Positions 1 to 10,893 of a stretch of DNA of 64,000 bases are shown here, one piece after another. A model generated the notes under the pieces. That model did no database searches, had not been told where the DNA came from, and worked only from the letters and a program-made list of their open reading frames with translations. Both the position numbers and the translations under genes were made by a program. The stretch is taken from the NCBI GenBank assembly GCA_003228195.2, contig QGNO01000004.1, positions 29,452-93,451 on the forward strand, in the 5' to 3' direction. The stretch comes from Chloroflexota bacterium. GTDB lineage: Bacteria > Chloroflexota > Dehalococcoidia > Lucifugimonadales > QGNO01. Every line of letters begins with the position of its first letter. The first letter of the stretch is position 1.

Positions 1-72
1 TTCCGTTCGAAACCTTTCGAACGGACTGGTTCTAATCAGGCCACTTTTACCCATTACCTAGTCACTAAAGTT

Positions 73-347
73 CTATTTCGAATTCTTAGTCTTGGTGTAG
101 CGATCGGTAAGTTCGGCGATTTCACGCTCTAAATCACGCTGACGTCTCCTGATATAAAATGCATATCCAAAAAACGCCGCCCAAGTTATAGAAAAAACGG
201 CAAACAGGAAAGGAACATTAGAATCGCTGAGTTTGCCAGTTTCAAGACTCTCAACACCCATTGAAATCAGCCCAAACACCATTAAGCATAAGGTTAGTGA
301 AAATAATTTCGCATACTCCCGCCCACGCCAAGGACTCCATTTCTTCA
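73..347 (-). CDS. ccmD: CcmD-like haem exporter small membrane protein
   Basis: Short single-TM protein ending ..FAVFSITWAAFFGYAFYIRRRQRDLEREIAEL, typical of CcmD; directly downstream of ccmC. Start moved to ATG at 347 (MKKWSPW). Confidence 0.7.
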
Positions 348-349
348 TA

Positions 350-1057
350 TCAATAAATTCCTTCCTTATGTCGTATTGATAATATTCGATCATATGCACA
401 CGTAAGCGCTAATCTTTCTTTAACCAGGTACACGAAAAGCAAAGTAAAGGTCAAAGCTGAAAAAAGAAGGACAGTCCTCATCTGAGAATCAAGGTTGCCG
501 GTTTCTGAAGCCGGCCCTATCACCATTTCGGGATGTACTGTTCTCCACAATATGGTCGAATAATAAACGATAGGAACATTAACGAAGGCAACTATCCCCA
601 TAACAGCTGCATATCTAGCACCTTGCTCCCTTGAAGGAGCGTAACCCCTTAACATCAGGTAGCCGACATACATCAACCATAATATAGTTGATGTGGTTAA
701 CCTTGGGTCCCATGTCCACCAAACACCCCATACTGGCTTGGCCCATATAGCCCCTGTTACGAGCATGAGAGTAGTACAAAGTACTCCTACTTCCGCTGCA
801 GCCTGTGCCAGACCATCCCACGGTTGAGTTTTTTTCCATAGGTACATTACACTTCCAATAAACACTACAAAAAAAGCAAGGAAACCTATCCAGGCAAGTG
901 GCACATGTACATACAGCACCTTCTGAACTAATCCCATTACCATCTCTGTAGGTGCCCAAAAAAAGATCAGCGCCAAATTTGTGATCATAATTGCAGCCAG
1001 AACAGAGATTAGAAATACCCTTACATCAAAACTCTTATAAGGGTTATTAGAATCCAA
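350..1057 (-). CDS. ccmC: Haem exporter permease CcmC
   Basis: Tryptophan-rich motif WGVWWTWDPRLTTSTILWLMYVGYL; ccm operon context. Confidence 0.93.
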   Translation of the reverse strand: MDSNNPYKSFDVRVFLISVLAAIMITNLALIFFWAPTEMVMGLVQKVLYVHVPLAWIGFLAFFVVFIGSVMYLWKKTQPWDGLAQAAAEVGVLCTTLMLVTGAIWAKPVWGVWWTWDPRLTTSTILWLMYVGYLMLRGYAPSREQGARYAAVMGIVAFVNVPIVYYSTILWRTVHPEMVIGPASETGNLDSQMRTVLLFSALTFTLLFVYLVKERLALTCAYDRILSIRHKEGIY

Positions 1058-1068
1058 CTTAAAAATCT

Positions 1069-1740
1069 TTATTCCTCCAAAACAGCCCCGAAGGTGAACG
1101 CGGCTAGAACCAAGAATATCACATCAAACGCCGCAAGCAACTGTACCCACCGCTCAATCCCAACTGGAGACCCTTCTAAAATGGATCTTGTCCCTTCAAC
1201 AGCGGCGACAATTATTGGAACGGACACTGGTAGTAATAATATTGGCAACATAACTTCTCTAGATCTTGTGTTAACACATATTGCAGAAAAAAGAGTGCCT
1301 ACAGCTGCGAACCCTATAGTAGTCAAGATCACTATCACTGGAATACCAACATCCAAAATCGACACATTATAAAGTACAGCGTACAAAGGAACGATAAATA
1401 TCTCAGCCGAAATCATAAAAAGAAACAATCCCAAGAATTTCCCAAAATAAATCACATCACGCGTAACCGGGCACAGAAGTAGTCCGTCTAAATTACCTTT
1501 ATCCTTCTCAAGTACTAATGACCGGTTAAAACCTAGAACTCCTGCAAAAGTTATGGAAACCCACAACGTGCCTGGCAATATCAATACAACGTTCTGCTTA
1601 GTTGGCACGAAAACGAAACTGAATATTACCCCCATCAATAATGCAAATATCAAAATAGTAACGAATATATCCTTAGTCCTTAACTCAAGTATTATGTCCT
1701 TATATGCGATTTGGAGAATTGGAATCAAAAAATAGTTCAT
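1069..1740 (-). CDS. ccmB: Haem exporter permease CcmB
   Basis: Polytopic membrane protein with CcmB features (KDIILELRTKD..., SFAGVLGFNRSLVLEKDKGNLDGLLLCPVTRD). Confidence 0.9.
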   Translation of the reverse strand: MNYFLIPILQIAYKDIILELRTKDIFVTILIFALLMGVIFSFVFVPTKQNVVLILPGTLWVSITFAGVLGFNRSLVLEKDKGNLDGLLLCPVTRDVIYFGKFLGLFLFMISAEIFIVPLYAVLYNVSILDVGIPVIVILTTIGFAAVGTLFSAICVNTRSREVMLPILLLPVSVPIIVAAVEGTRSILEGSPVGIERWVQLLAAFDVIFLVLAAFTFGAVLEE

Positions 1741-1746
1741 TATTTA

Positions 1747-2445
1747 CTACACACTATGCTGAGTCAGTATCTTCTTAAATTCTTGAACGTCCAAAGCATC
1801 TCTCCTCTCTTGATATGCAATGCTTCCTCCTGAAATAATTCCTACACGATCAGCCAACCTAAATCCAAACTCGACATTATGGGTGGTCATTATTAAGCTA
1901 GACTTCACGCTTTTAACTATGTTAACTAAAATTTCAATCGCTTCTTGGTCCAAGCCAGTTTCTGGCTCATCCATAATCAGTATTGACGGGCTATGAATCA
2001 GAGCCCGAGCCAAGGAGAAACGTTTCTGCATTCCGTGCGATAAGGTCCGCGTTCTTACATGCAACTTATCTGAAATCCCTATCATTTCAGCCAAATACAT
2101 GATGCGTTCAGTCAAATGGTCCACTCTAAACATCTTTCCAAAGAATCTTAGATTTTCGTAGCCAGTTAAATCGTCGTAAAGAAGATATTGATGAGTCAAT
2201 ACACCAATATTTTGTCTTACCCGAACTCCATGTTTTGGCAGTTCCATTCCATCGATCTCTATAAAGCCTGAAGTAGGCTTAATTAAAGTAGCAAGCATCC
2301 TAACCAACGTGGTCTTACCTGATCCGTTGGCACCAAACAATACTAACCTCTCACCAACATTCACGCTTAGATTTAAGTCGCGCAGTATTGGAGCCTCATC
2401 GTAAGACTTGGTAACTGATTGAAGTCGTGCCGCTTGTTCTGTCAT
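1747..2445 (-). CDS. ccmA: Haem exporter ABC ATPase CcmA
   Basis: Walker A GANGSGKTT, signature LSHGMQKRFSLARAL, Walker B ILIMDEP; adjacent to ccmB/C. Confidence 0.88.
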   Translation of the reverse strand: MTEQAARLQSVTKSYDEAPILRDLNLSVNVGERLVLFGANGSGKTTLVRMLATLIKPTSGFIEIDGMELPKHGVRVRQNIGVLTHQYLLYDDLTGYENLRFFGKMFRVDHLTERIMYLAEMIGISDKLHVRTRTLSHGMQKRFSLARALIHSPSILIMDEPETGLDQEAIEILVNIVKSVKSSLIMTTHNVEFGFRLADRVGIISGGSIAYQERRDALDVQEFKKILTQHSV

Positions 2446-2497
2446 GTTGACTAAAATATAAACTACTCAGGGTATTAGCCACAACTAAACTTTACAC

Positions 2498-3148
2498 GTG
2501 TTGACAATAAAAGGTATCTTTACATACAAGAATGTGAGGTCAATTGTGCTTAGAAAATTAGGTAAATCAACTGTTGTGCCAAATAATCTAAACTCGGATA
2601 TTCCGCCTGGTCAATCCGTTACGCAGAAATTTCCTATATTAACTTACGGCCAAACCCCCGAAGTAAGCCAAGATACATGGGCCTTTAGGGCGTTTGGTTC
2701 GGTCACTGAAGAGCTAGAAATAGATTTCAAGACCCTGCTTTCAATGACTCAAACACAGTTAACCAGGGACTTCCACTGTGTCACTCAATGGAGCAATCTC
2801 GACAATCTGTGGGAAGGTGTGCAATTTAGGGAGATCCTGAATCTTATAAAGTTCAAGCCAGAAGCCAGACACGTTATGGTGCACTGTTACGGTGGCTACA
2901 GCACTAACTTAACAATCGACACGCTTATGGAGAGTGACGTGCTGCTTGCTCACAAGCACAATGGTGAAGTACTCACCCCAGAACATGGTAGTCCGGTAAG
3001 ACTCCTAGTGCCTTCCAGATACGGCTGGAAAAGCGCTAAGTGGGTTAGTGGAGTAGAGTTTATGTGTATCGCCCAACCTGGATTTTGGGAAAAATTAGGC
3101 TATCACAACAACGGAGATCCTTGGAAAGAACAACGCTACCAATTGTGA
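2498..3148 (+). CDS. Sulfite-oxidase-like molybdopterin-dependent oxidoreductase
   Basis: DFHCVTQWSNLDNLWEGVQFREIL...MVHCYGGYSTNL...GSPVRLLVPSRYGWKSAKWV, oxidoreductase molybdopterin-binding domain signature. Confidence 0.9.
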   Translation: MLTIKGIFTYKNVRSIVLRKLGKSTVVPNNLNSDIPPGQSVTQKFPILTYGQTPEVSQDTWAFRAFGSVTEELEIDFKTLLSMTQTQLTRDFHCVTQWSNLDNLWEGVQFREILNLIKFKPEARHVMVHCYGGYSTNLTIDTLMESDVLLAHKHNGEVLTPEHGSPVRLLVPSRYGWKSAKWVSGVEFMCIAQPGFWEKLGYHNNGDPWKEQRYQL

Positions 3149-3150
3149 TG

Positions 3151-3171
3151 CTTGAGTCTCATCTAATCAAG
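3151..3171. promoter_or_regulatory. HAIR-like HspR operator upstream of hspR-grpE-dnaK
   Basis: CTTGAGT-ctcatct-AATCAAG versus the published HAIR consensus CTTGAGT-N7-ACTCAAG (13/14 defined positions). Confidence 0.75.
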
Positions 3172-3325
3172 ACGACCCTAAAGATGAAACCTCGACTCCA
3201 TTCAACAGATTCGATCGAATAGTAGTGGGCCAAGCGATGCTTCGGAGCAACACATTGACATGCCTCGTATCAACTTTTATAATACGCTAGGTAGCCAATA
3301 GGTTTATTTTCCTCAATAGCACACA

Positions 3326-3835
3326 ATGCGAAACCAATTCAGAAAACATGTGGCCCTTAGAGAGAATGGACAAGAGCAGGTTAATAGTTTTATCCCGCCT
3401 GAATTTCCCGGAAGGACAATTCCGCAGGACAGAAATAATGATCAGTCTGTATTTTCAGATGAAGAAAATAAAGGGTCGTATGAAGGTTTGTACATAATCA
3501 GCGTCGCAGCGCGATTGCTCGAAATGCACCCTCAAACCCTTCGTAAATACGAAAGGGCTGGACTCATAAGCCCGCCCAGAACTATTGGGAAACTTAGACT
3601 ATATTCTAAGCAAGATATTGTAAGGCTGAGGTTTATAAAGCACCTTGTAGATGACCTGCGGATGAATCTAGCGGGGGTCGACCTAGTACTTGAATTATTA
3701 GGGCATATGATACAGGCTAGGGAAAAAATTATAACTGTAGAGATAGAAACAGGCCTAAAGACTATGATAGCCCGAGAATTTGACCGGTTACTCCAAATAC
3801 TCAACATCAATACTTCCAACCAGGAATATCCTTAA
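3326..3835 (+). CDS. hspR: MerR-family heat-shock repressor HspR
   Basis: [49 protein letters not shown]; followed by grpE-dnaK; HAIR site upstream. Confidence 0.88.
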   Translation: MRNQFRKHVALRENGQEQVNSFIPPEFPGRTIPQDRNNDQSVFSDEENKGSYEGLYIISVAARLLEMHPQTLRKYERAGLISPPRTIGKLRLYSKQDIVRLRFIKHLVDDLRMNLAGVDLVLELLGHMIQAREKIITVEIETGLKTMIAREFDRLLQILNINTSNQEYP

Positions 3836-3867
3836 GCCAAGTGATAATCCTTTTAGGAGACAATAAC

Positions 3868-4404
3868 ATGCCAAAAAAACCGAAGAAACTCACGGAAAAC
3901 GTTGATCTCACTCTCTCTGAAATCACAGAGCTAACCGCCAAATTAGAAGAAAGAGACAGGGAATGCGGTCAGTTTCGAGAAATGGCACAGCGCGCCCAAG
4001 CAGACCTGGAAAATTACAAAAAGAAAATCGCTGATGAAATGCAGGCTGTATCTCAATCGACTACATCCCGTATTCTGACCAAATTGTTACCCATTTTGGA
4101 CGACTTACAAAGAGCATTTGAGCAAGACAATAAAGATAAAGCAACAAACGAATGGATCAATGGCATTCAACTGATAGAGAGGAATATTTACAGCCTCATG
4201 GAATCGGAGGGAGTAACATTAATCGATCCCAAAGGGTTACCCTTTGACCCATGGCAACATGAAGGAGTCATCTCATTAGAAAGTGACGAGTTCGAGCCAG
4301 GAACTGTAGTTGAGGTAATAAGGAAAGGATACAAATTGCACAACAAGGTGTTGAGAGCCGCACAAGTAGGCATAGCCAAGGACCCTGTGCCGGAAGAGGA
4401 CTAG
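3868..4404 (+). CDS. grpE: Nucleotide exchange factor GrpE
   Basis: AQADLENYKKKI...ILDDLQRAFE...FDPWQHEGV; SD TAGGAGA before ATG 3868. Confidence 0.93.
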   Translation: MPKKPKKLTENVDLTLSEITELTAKLEERDRECGQFREMAQRAQADLENYKKKIADEMQAVSQSTTSRILTKLLPILDDLQRAFEQDNKDKATNEWINGIQLIERNIYSLMESEGVTLIDPKGLPFDPWQHEGVISLESDEFEPGTVVEVIRKGYKLHNKVLRAAQVGIAKDPVPEED

Positions 4405-4449
4405 CCCATATAAGTTGCGCTACAAACACCACTAAAATGGAGGATAAGA

Positions 4450-6360
4450 ATGGCGAAAGTAATAGGAATAGATCTTGGAACAACCAATTCCGCTATGGCT
4501 GTAATGGAGGCTGGAGAACCAGAGGTCATTGAAAACATGGAGGGTGCCCGCACCACTCCATCTACCATTGGCCTCAACACTAAGACCGATGAGCGATATG
4601 TTGGGCAGGCAGCAAAGAGACAAGCGGTAACCAATCCGGATAATACCATTTTCTCTATAAAAAGATTCATGGGTCGGAAGTTCGATGAAGTTTCAAAAGA
4701 AATAAAGCTCACCCCATACAAGGTAGTCAAAGAAAAGGGAGGCGATGCCCATGTGCAATTTGGTGACAAGGCAATGTCGCCACCTGAACTTTCAGCAATG
4801 ATACTTCGAAAGCTTAAAGAGGATGCCGAAACTAAGCTGGGAGAACCTGTAACACAAGCAGTGATAACCGTTCCTGCCTATTTCAACGATAGCCAACGCA
4901 ATGCAACCAAAGATGCTGGGAGAATAGCTGGCTTAGAAGTATTGAGAATCATCAACGAGCCTACAGCGGCATCATTAGCCTATGGATTGGACAAAAAAGG
5001 CGATCAAACCATAGCTGTTTATGATCTTGGAGGAGGCACTTTCGACGTGTCCATACTCCAAATAGGTGAAGGCGTTTTTGAAGTTAAATCAACAAACGGA
5101 GACACTCAACTGGGTGGCGACGATTTTGATCAAAGAATCATGAACTGGATTGTTAGTGAATTTAAAAAAGACCAAGGAATTGACTTAACAGAGGATCGGA
5201 TGGCACTTCAAAGACTGAAGGAAGCCGCAGAGAAGTCAAAAATTGAGCTGTCAAACGTCATGCAAACTGAAATAAATTTACCCTTCATTACAGCGGATGC
5301 CTCAGGGCCCAAACACTTAAACATGACTCTTTCTCGCTCAAAACTGGAACAACAAATTAGTGATCTAGTTGAGCGCACTGCAGCACCATGCAAACAGGCA
5401 CTGAAAGATGCTGGCTTTACAGCAAAAGACATAAATGAAGTGATACTGGTGGGAGGCATGACTCGCATGCCGGTCGTTCAGGAGAAAGTTAAGGAACTTT
5501 TTGGAAAGGACCCACATAAGGGGGTTAATCCAGACGAGGTAGTGGCCTTGGGAGCAGCCATACAAGCGGGAGTGCTGAAGGGAGATGTACGTGATATTCT
5601 CCTCTTGGATGTCACTTCTCTAACACTTGGCATAGAAACACTCGGTGGTGTTTCCACTACACTCATACCTAGGAATACCACCATACCCACTTCAAAGAGT
5701 GAGACTTTCACCACTGCAGCCGACAACCAAAGTTCAGTCGAAGTACACGTCCTGCAAGGCGAACGCACTATGGCTACAGAAAACAAGTCGATAGGAAGAT
5801 TCATGCTCGACGGAATCCTCCCAGCACCGCGTGGAGTGCCTCAAGTAGAAGTCACATTCGACATCGATGCGAACGGTATATTGAACGTTTCAGCTAAAGA
5901 CCGTGGAACCGGCAAAGAACAAAGCATCACGATTGCAGCTAGTTCAGGTTTGGATAAGGATGAGGTAGAAAAACTCGTGCAGGAAGCGGAGGCAAATGCC
6001 GAGGAAGATAAAAAACGTAGAGAAGAAATAGGAACGCGCAATGCAGCCGACAGCCTCGTATACAATGCAGACAAAATGTTGAGCGAAAACAAGGATAAAA
6101 TCCCAGAAGATCTGCAAAAAGAGGTCAGCCTCAAGATAGAGACTCTGCGCACCGCATTATCTTCAGGTTCCGATATTGATTCAATTAGCCTAGCACTAAA
6201 CGATCTCCAAGAATCGCTGCAAAAAATGGGGGCCGCAGTGTACAGCCAACAGCCTGAGCCTGAGCCTGAGCCTGAGTCAGATTCAACAACAGAATCTGAA
6301 ACAAAAGACGATACAGATACACCTGATGACACAGTAGAGGGCGAATTTCGGGAAGTCTAA
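4450..6360 (+). CDS. dnaK: Molecular chaperone DnaK
   Basis: [22 protein letters not shown]..., [15 protein letters not shown], full-length Hsp70; C-terminal EGEFREV. Confidence 0.99.
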   Translation: MAKVIGIDLGTTNSAMAVMEAGEPEVIENMEGARTTPSTIGLNTKTDERYVGQAAKRQAVTNPDNTIFSIKRFMGRKFDEVSKEIKLTPYKVVKEKGGDAHVQFGDKAMSPPELSAMILRKLKEDAETKLGEPVTQAVITVPAYFNDSQRNATKDAGRIAGLEVLRIINEPTAASLAYGLDKKGDQTIAVYDLGGGTFDVSILQIGEGVFEVKSTNGDTQLGGDDFDQRIMNWIVSEFKKDQGIDLTEDRMALQRLKEAAEKSKIELSNVMQTEINLPFITADASGPKHLNMTLSRSKLEQQISDLVERTAAPCKQALKDAGFTAKDINEVILVGGMTRMPVVQEKVKELFGKDPHKGVNPDEVVALGAAIQAGVLKGDVRDILLLDVTSLTLGIETLGGVSTTLIPRNTTIPTSKSETFTTAADNQSSVEVHVLQGERTMATENKSIGRFMLDGILPAPRGVPQVEVTFDIDANGILNVSAKDRGTGKEQSITIAASSGLDKDEVEKLVQEAEANAEEDKKRREEIGTRNAADSLVYNADKMLSENKDKIPEDLQKEVSLKIETLRTALSSGSDIDSISLALNDLQESLQKMGAAVYSQQPEPEPEPESDSTTESETKDDTDTPDDTVEGEFREV

Positions 6361-6701
6361 AGATTTAGACAAATTCAACAATAGTAGCTGAAATTCATGG
6401 TGGAACAAATTACCTCAATCAAATTATAGATATCCCATATCATTCTTTTGAACGGAACGGAAAACTGATTTATGATACGGAACCAGACAAATGGGGGGCA
6501 GCCGCACTCAGCCTGATGGTTGCACATGGCATGATAACTAAACAGTCGATCTTGGATGAAAGTCTTTTTCACGAATGCGCAAGAGAGCTAGTTTTCGGCA
6601 ACAGCAACCCAAATATGCAGCATATCAAAGACTCTTGGCATTTGACCGAGAATAACGAACACAATTATAAATTTAAAGCACAGGCGCTAAGAATTAGTTA
6701 A

Positions 6702-7826
6702 CTACATATGATAGGGAAATATTGTTTTCTTAACGGCTTCAACACTTATTTCTGCAAATTGCCTGGTCGCTTCAACCACTTTAACAGGAAGTTCAGGAGT
6801 GAACACGTCTCTTAATTTTTCTATGCCGAGATGGTCTTTTTGCGATTCCGGCAAATGGTCCGATAAGCATTGATCGGACATTACACCATATGCCAAAGAC
6901 CAACACCTAGCAACTGCAGACAAATTGTAACCTCCACCACCCAACGCTATCCAAGGCAAGCCTTGTGCAATTGTTTTTATTGATTGAATTATCGACACAA
7001 ATCCCTCACTAGTTAGATATAAATGGGTCAACGGATCGCCGTGATGCGTATCTATTCCCATCTGCGTCACAACACAATCGGGTGCAAAGGCATTAATCAA
7101 AGGTGGCACTACATTCTCAAAAGCCCAATTGTAAACCTCATCGCCCGTATATGGTGCTAATGGAAGATTGACAGAATAACCTTCCCCGCTACCTATCCCC
7201 TTTTCATCTACTGAACCGGTGCCTGGAAAAAGACTTTGGCCAGATTCATGCAATGAGATTGTCAATACGGAATCATTATCGTAGAAACTATGCTGTACTC
7301 CATCTCCGTGATGGGCATCTATGTCAAGGTATGCGACCCGCAATCCTTTATTCAAAAGAGTGTTTATAACTATTGCCGGATCATTGAATATACAGAAGCC
7401 GGATGCCGAGGCTGGCATTGCATGATGGAGGCCCCCAGAGATACTAAACGCTACATCTACATTGCCTGATAACGCCAAGTCTGCAGCCATCAGTGAGGCT
7501 CCAGTCGAGAGTAAGGCAGCTTCATACATTCCCTCATATATCGGATTGTCGCCAGCCGTTGAAAACCCGAATACAGTCGCATTTTCCACAGCAGCCCCTA
7601 AACTTAAGCTCTTTACCATGTTCAGATAATCACACGTATGACTAGAAAGTATCTCTTCATCAGTTGCCCCACTTGGTTTGATCACATTTGAATATCTGCT
7701 TGAAAATGCTCCCAACGCATCTAATAGATCATGCGTCCATTTCAACCTAATCGGGCGCATGGGATGACCATCTCTTAGCACATGCTTAGAAAGTTCCTCA
7801 GAGTATATAAAAGCTGCCCTTGCCAA
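6702..7826 (-). CDS. Histone deacetylase / AcuC-family hydrolase
   Basis: AYLDIDAHHGDGVQHSFY, GGLHHAM, IALGGGGYN motifs; TTG start preceded by GGAGGAG. Confidence 0.92.
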   Translation of the reverse strand: MARAAFIYSEELSKHVLRDGHPMRPIRLKWTHDLLDALGAFSSRYSNVIKPSGATDEEILSSHTCDYLNMVKSLSLGAAVENATVFGFSTAGDNPIYEGMYEAALLSTGASLMAADLALSGNVDVAFSISGGLHHAMPASASGFCIFNDPAIVINTLLNKGLRVAYLDIDAHHGDGVQHSFYDNDSVLTISLHESGQSLFPGTGSVDEKGIGSGEGYSVNLPLAPYTGDEVYNWAFENVVPPLINAFAPDCVVTQMGIDTHHGDPLTHLYLTSEGFVSIIQSIKTIAQGLPWIALGGGGYNLSAVARCWSLAYGVMSDQCLSDHLPESQKDHLGIEKLRDVFTPELPVKVVEATRQFAEISVEAVKKTIFPYHM

Positions 7827-7874
7827 ATACTCCTCCAGATCCCATAAAACTTTTAAGATAACCCACCATTATCA

Positions 7875-8158
7875 TTACACACCAAATATAATCTCGACAT
7901 CCGAATCAACAATCTGAATATCCCGGCGAGTAGTTTCTATATATGCCAGTGTACTTTCGAGAATTTGGTTGGCATATCGAACACTTATAGAAACAGATGC
8001 AAGGCCTAATACCACTATCTTATGATCCTCAAGCGTATCCGCGAAACGTTAAACCTATCTTTAACCATCTTACATACAGATTAAGCCACACTGCGCTTAC
8101 CTTTAAGGCTGCTATTATCAGGCAGCCTGGTCCATATTTTTGCTGAATCGAAAATCAT
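7875..8158 (-). pseudogene. Degraded DUF503-family protein
   Basis: Cross-frame reading gives MIFDSAKIWTRLPDNSSLKGKRSVA*SVCKMVKDRFNVS [frameshift] ..FADTLEDHKIVVLGLASVSISVRYANQILESTLAYIETTRRDIQIVDSDVEIIFGV*, matching the DUF503 pattern (LP..SLK.KR..VKS...RFNVSVAEV...). In-frame TAA plus a frameshift. Confidence 0.8.
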
Positions 8159-8358
8159 TATATAAATTCATTCACAGTAATAAGTTTAGTCATTATATCA
8201 GCCACATTTTATATCTCAGCTCACATCTTGGAATTCTTGACGGTGTTTGTGTAAGGCACTACAATCAAGATAATTCCCAAATTAAAAAAAGTAATGCACA
8301 ACGGCTTAGATCCCAGCCAGTTCACGCGAATGTAGCTTTAAGTTTACCTGATAGGCTA

Positions 8359-9021
8359 ATGACCGCCATGAAAGGATCTGTTAAAGACAGCACCTATACC
8401 GAGGTTCCTGAGGTAGTAATTATACGTCTACCTCAATACCTTCGAACACTAACTCGCTTACGCAACCAAGGCATAGATGTGGTCAGCTCTCGTCAATTAG
8501 GTGATCTTATCCAAATGACACCTGCCCAAATTCGGAAGGACTTAAGTTACTTCGGTAGATTTGGCAAACAGGGGCGAGGATACACGATATCAGGCCTTAT
8601 CAAGCAACTCAGAACTATTCTGGCTCTTAACGAGGAGTGGAAGGTTGGATTAGTAGGCATTGGCCGGCTAGGTAGAGCCATTCTAAGCTATCCAGGTTTT
8701 TCCTCTGAGGGATTCAAAATTGTCGCGGCCTTTGACAGCGAACCAAGTCAAGTCGGACAAATGGTGGGTGGCATAATGATTCAACCAATGCATAAGCTGG
8801 CTGAAATAATCTCTGCTGAAGGAATCCAAATCTGCATTACAGCCGTTCCGGCTGACTTTGCTCAATCTGTGATCGACGAACTAATAAGCTCTGGGGTAAA
8901 ATCCATAGTCAACTACGCCCCAGTGGGAATTCAGGTTCCAGACGATATTAAGCTACGAAACATCGACCCAGTAATTGCACTACAGTCTATGACTTATTAC
9001 ATAAAAAAGGGTTGCGTTTAA
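8359..9021 (+). CDS. rex: Redox-sensing transcriptional repressor Rex
   Basis: VVSSRQLGDLIQMTPAQIRKDLSYFGRFGKQGRGY HTH and GLVGIGRLGRAILSYPGF Rossmann domain; start chosen near ATG 8359/8368 rather than ORF start 8140. Confidence 0.93.
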   Translation: MTAMKGSVKDSTYTEVPEVVIIRLPQYLRTLTRLRNQGIDVVSSRQLGDLIQMTPAQIRKDLSYFGRFGKQGRGYTISGLIKQLRTILALNEEWKVGLVGIGRLGRAILSYPGFSSEGFKIVAAFDSEPSQVGQMVGGIMIQPMHKLAEIISAEGIQICITAVPADFAQSVIDELISSGVKSIVNYAPVGIQVPDDIKLRNIDPVIALQSMTYYIKKGCV

Positions 9022-9437
9022 GAGGAAGGATCGCCACGATGCCTTCTCTTCCTGACTAAATCAATCCTGATCTTGGATCGTTTCATAGAGGCAACAGCCC
9101 TTTGTAGATCTACACCTTCGTCAGTACCACTTATTCGCTCTTCAGCCCTCTTGAGAGCTTCCTCCGCACGTTGTTCGTCAATCTCGTCAGACCGTTCAAT
9201 TGTATCTGCCAAGACTGTAACGTCGTTAGACATAACCTCTAGAAATCCGCCACTAACTGCAAGGCACAGGTCTTCCTGATCTGCTATTCGAAGCCGTAGT
9301 TCTCCAGGCTGAAGTACGGTCAATAAAGGCGCATGACGAGAAAGAACTCCCAATTCTCCTTCAACCCCAGGAGCGGAAATTGCATTCACTTCACCGGAAT
9401 ACACCGATCCTTCTGCCGTTACAATATCAAGCTGCAT
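9018..9437 (-). CDS. atpC: ATP synthase epsilon subunit
   Basis: MQLDIVTAEGSVYSGEVNAISAPGVEGELGVLSRHAPLL; atp operon position. Confidence 0.97.
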   Translation of the reverse strand: MQLDIVTAEGSVYSGEVNAISAPGVEGELGVLSRHAPLLTVLQPGELRLRIADQEDLCLAVSGGFLEVMSNDVTVLADTIERSDEIDEQRAEEALKRAEERISGTDEGVDLQRAVASMKRSKIRIDLVRKRRHRGDPSS

Positions 9438-9451
9438 ATCACCTATATCCT

Positions 9452-10867
<1,416 letters not shown>

Positions 10868-10893
10868 TCACTCCGTTGTATTAATACAGTTCC

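Noticed and set aside
3209-3220. ATTCGATCGAAT palindrome upstream of hspR
   Set aside because: Short, no second copy seen nearby; HAIR site is the better-supported regulatory element.
5841-6332. 163-aa Ser-rich minus ORF opposite dnaK
   Set aside because: Ser-rich shadow translation of the dnaK C-terminus; no independent support.
8140-8358. N-terminal extension of the rex ORF
   Set aside because: Rex homologues begin near VPEVVIIRLPQYLR; the extension overlaps the DUF503 pseudogene promoter side and looks non-coding.
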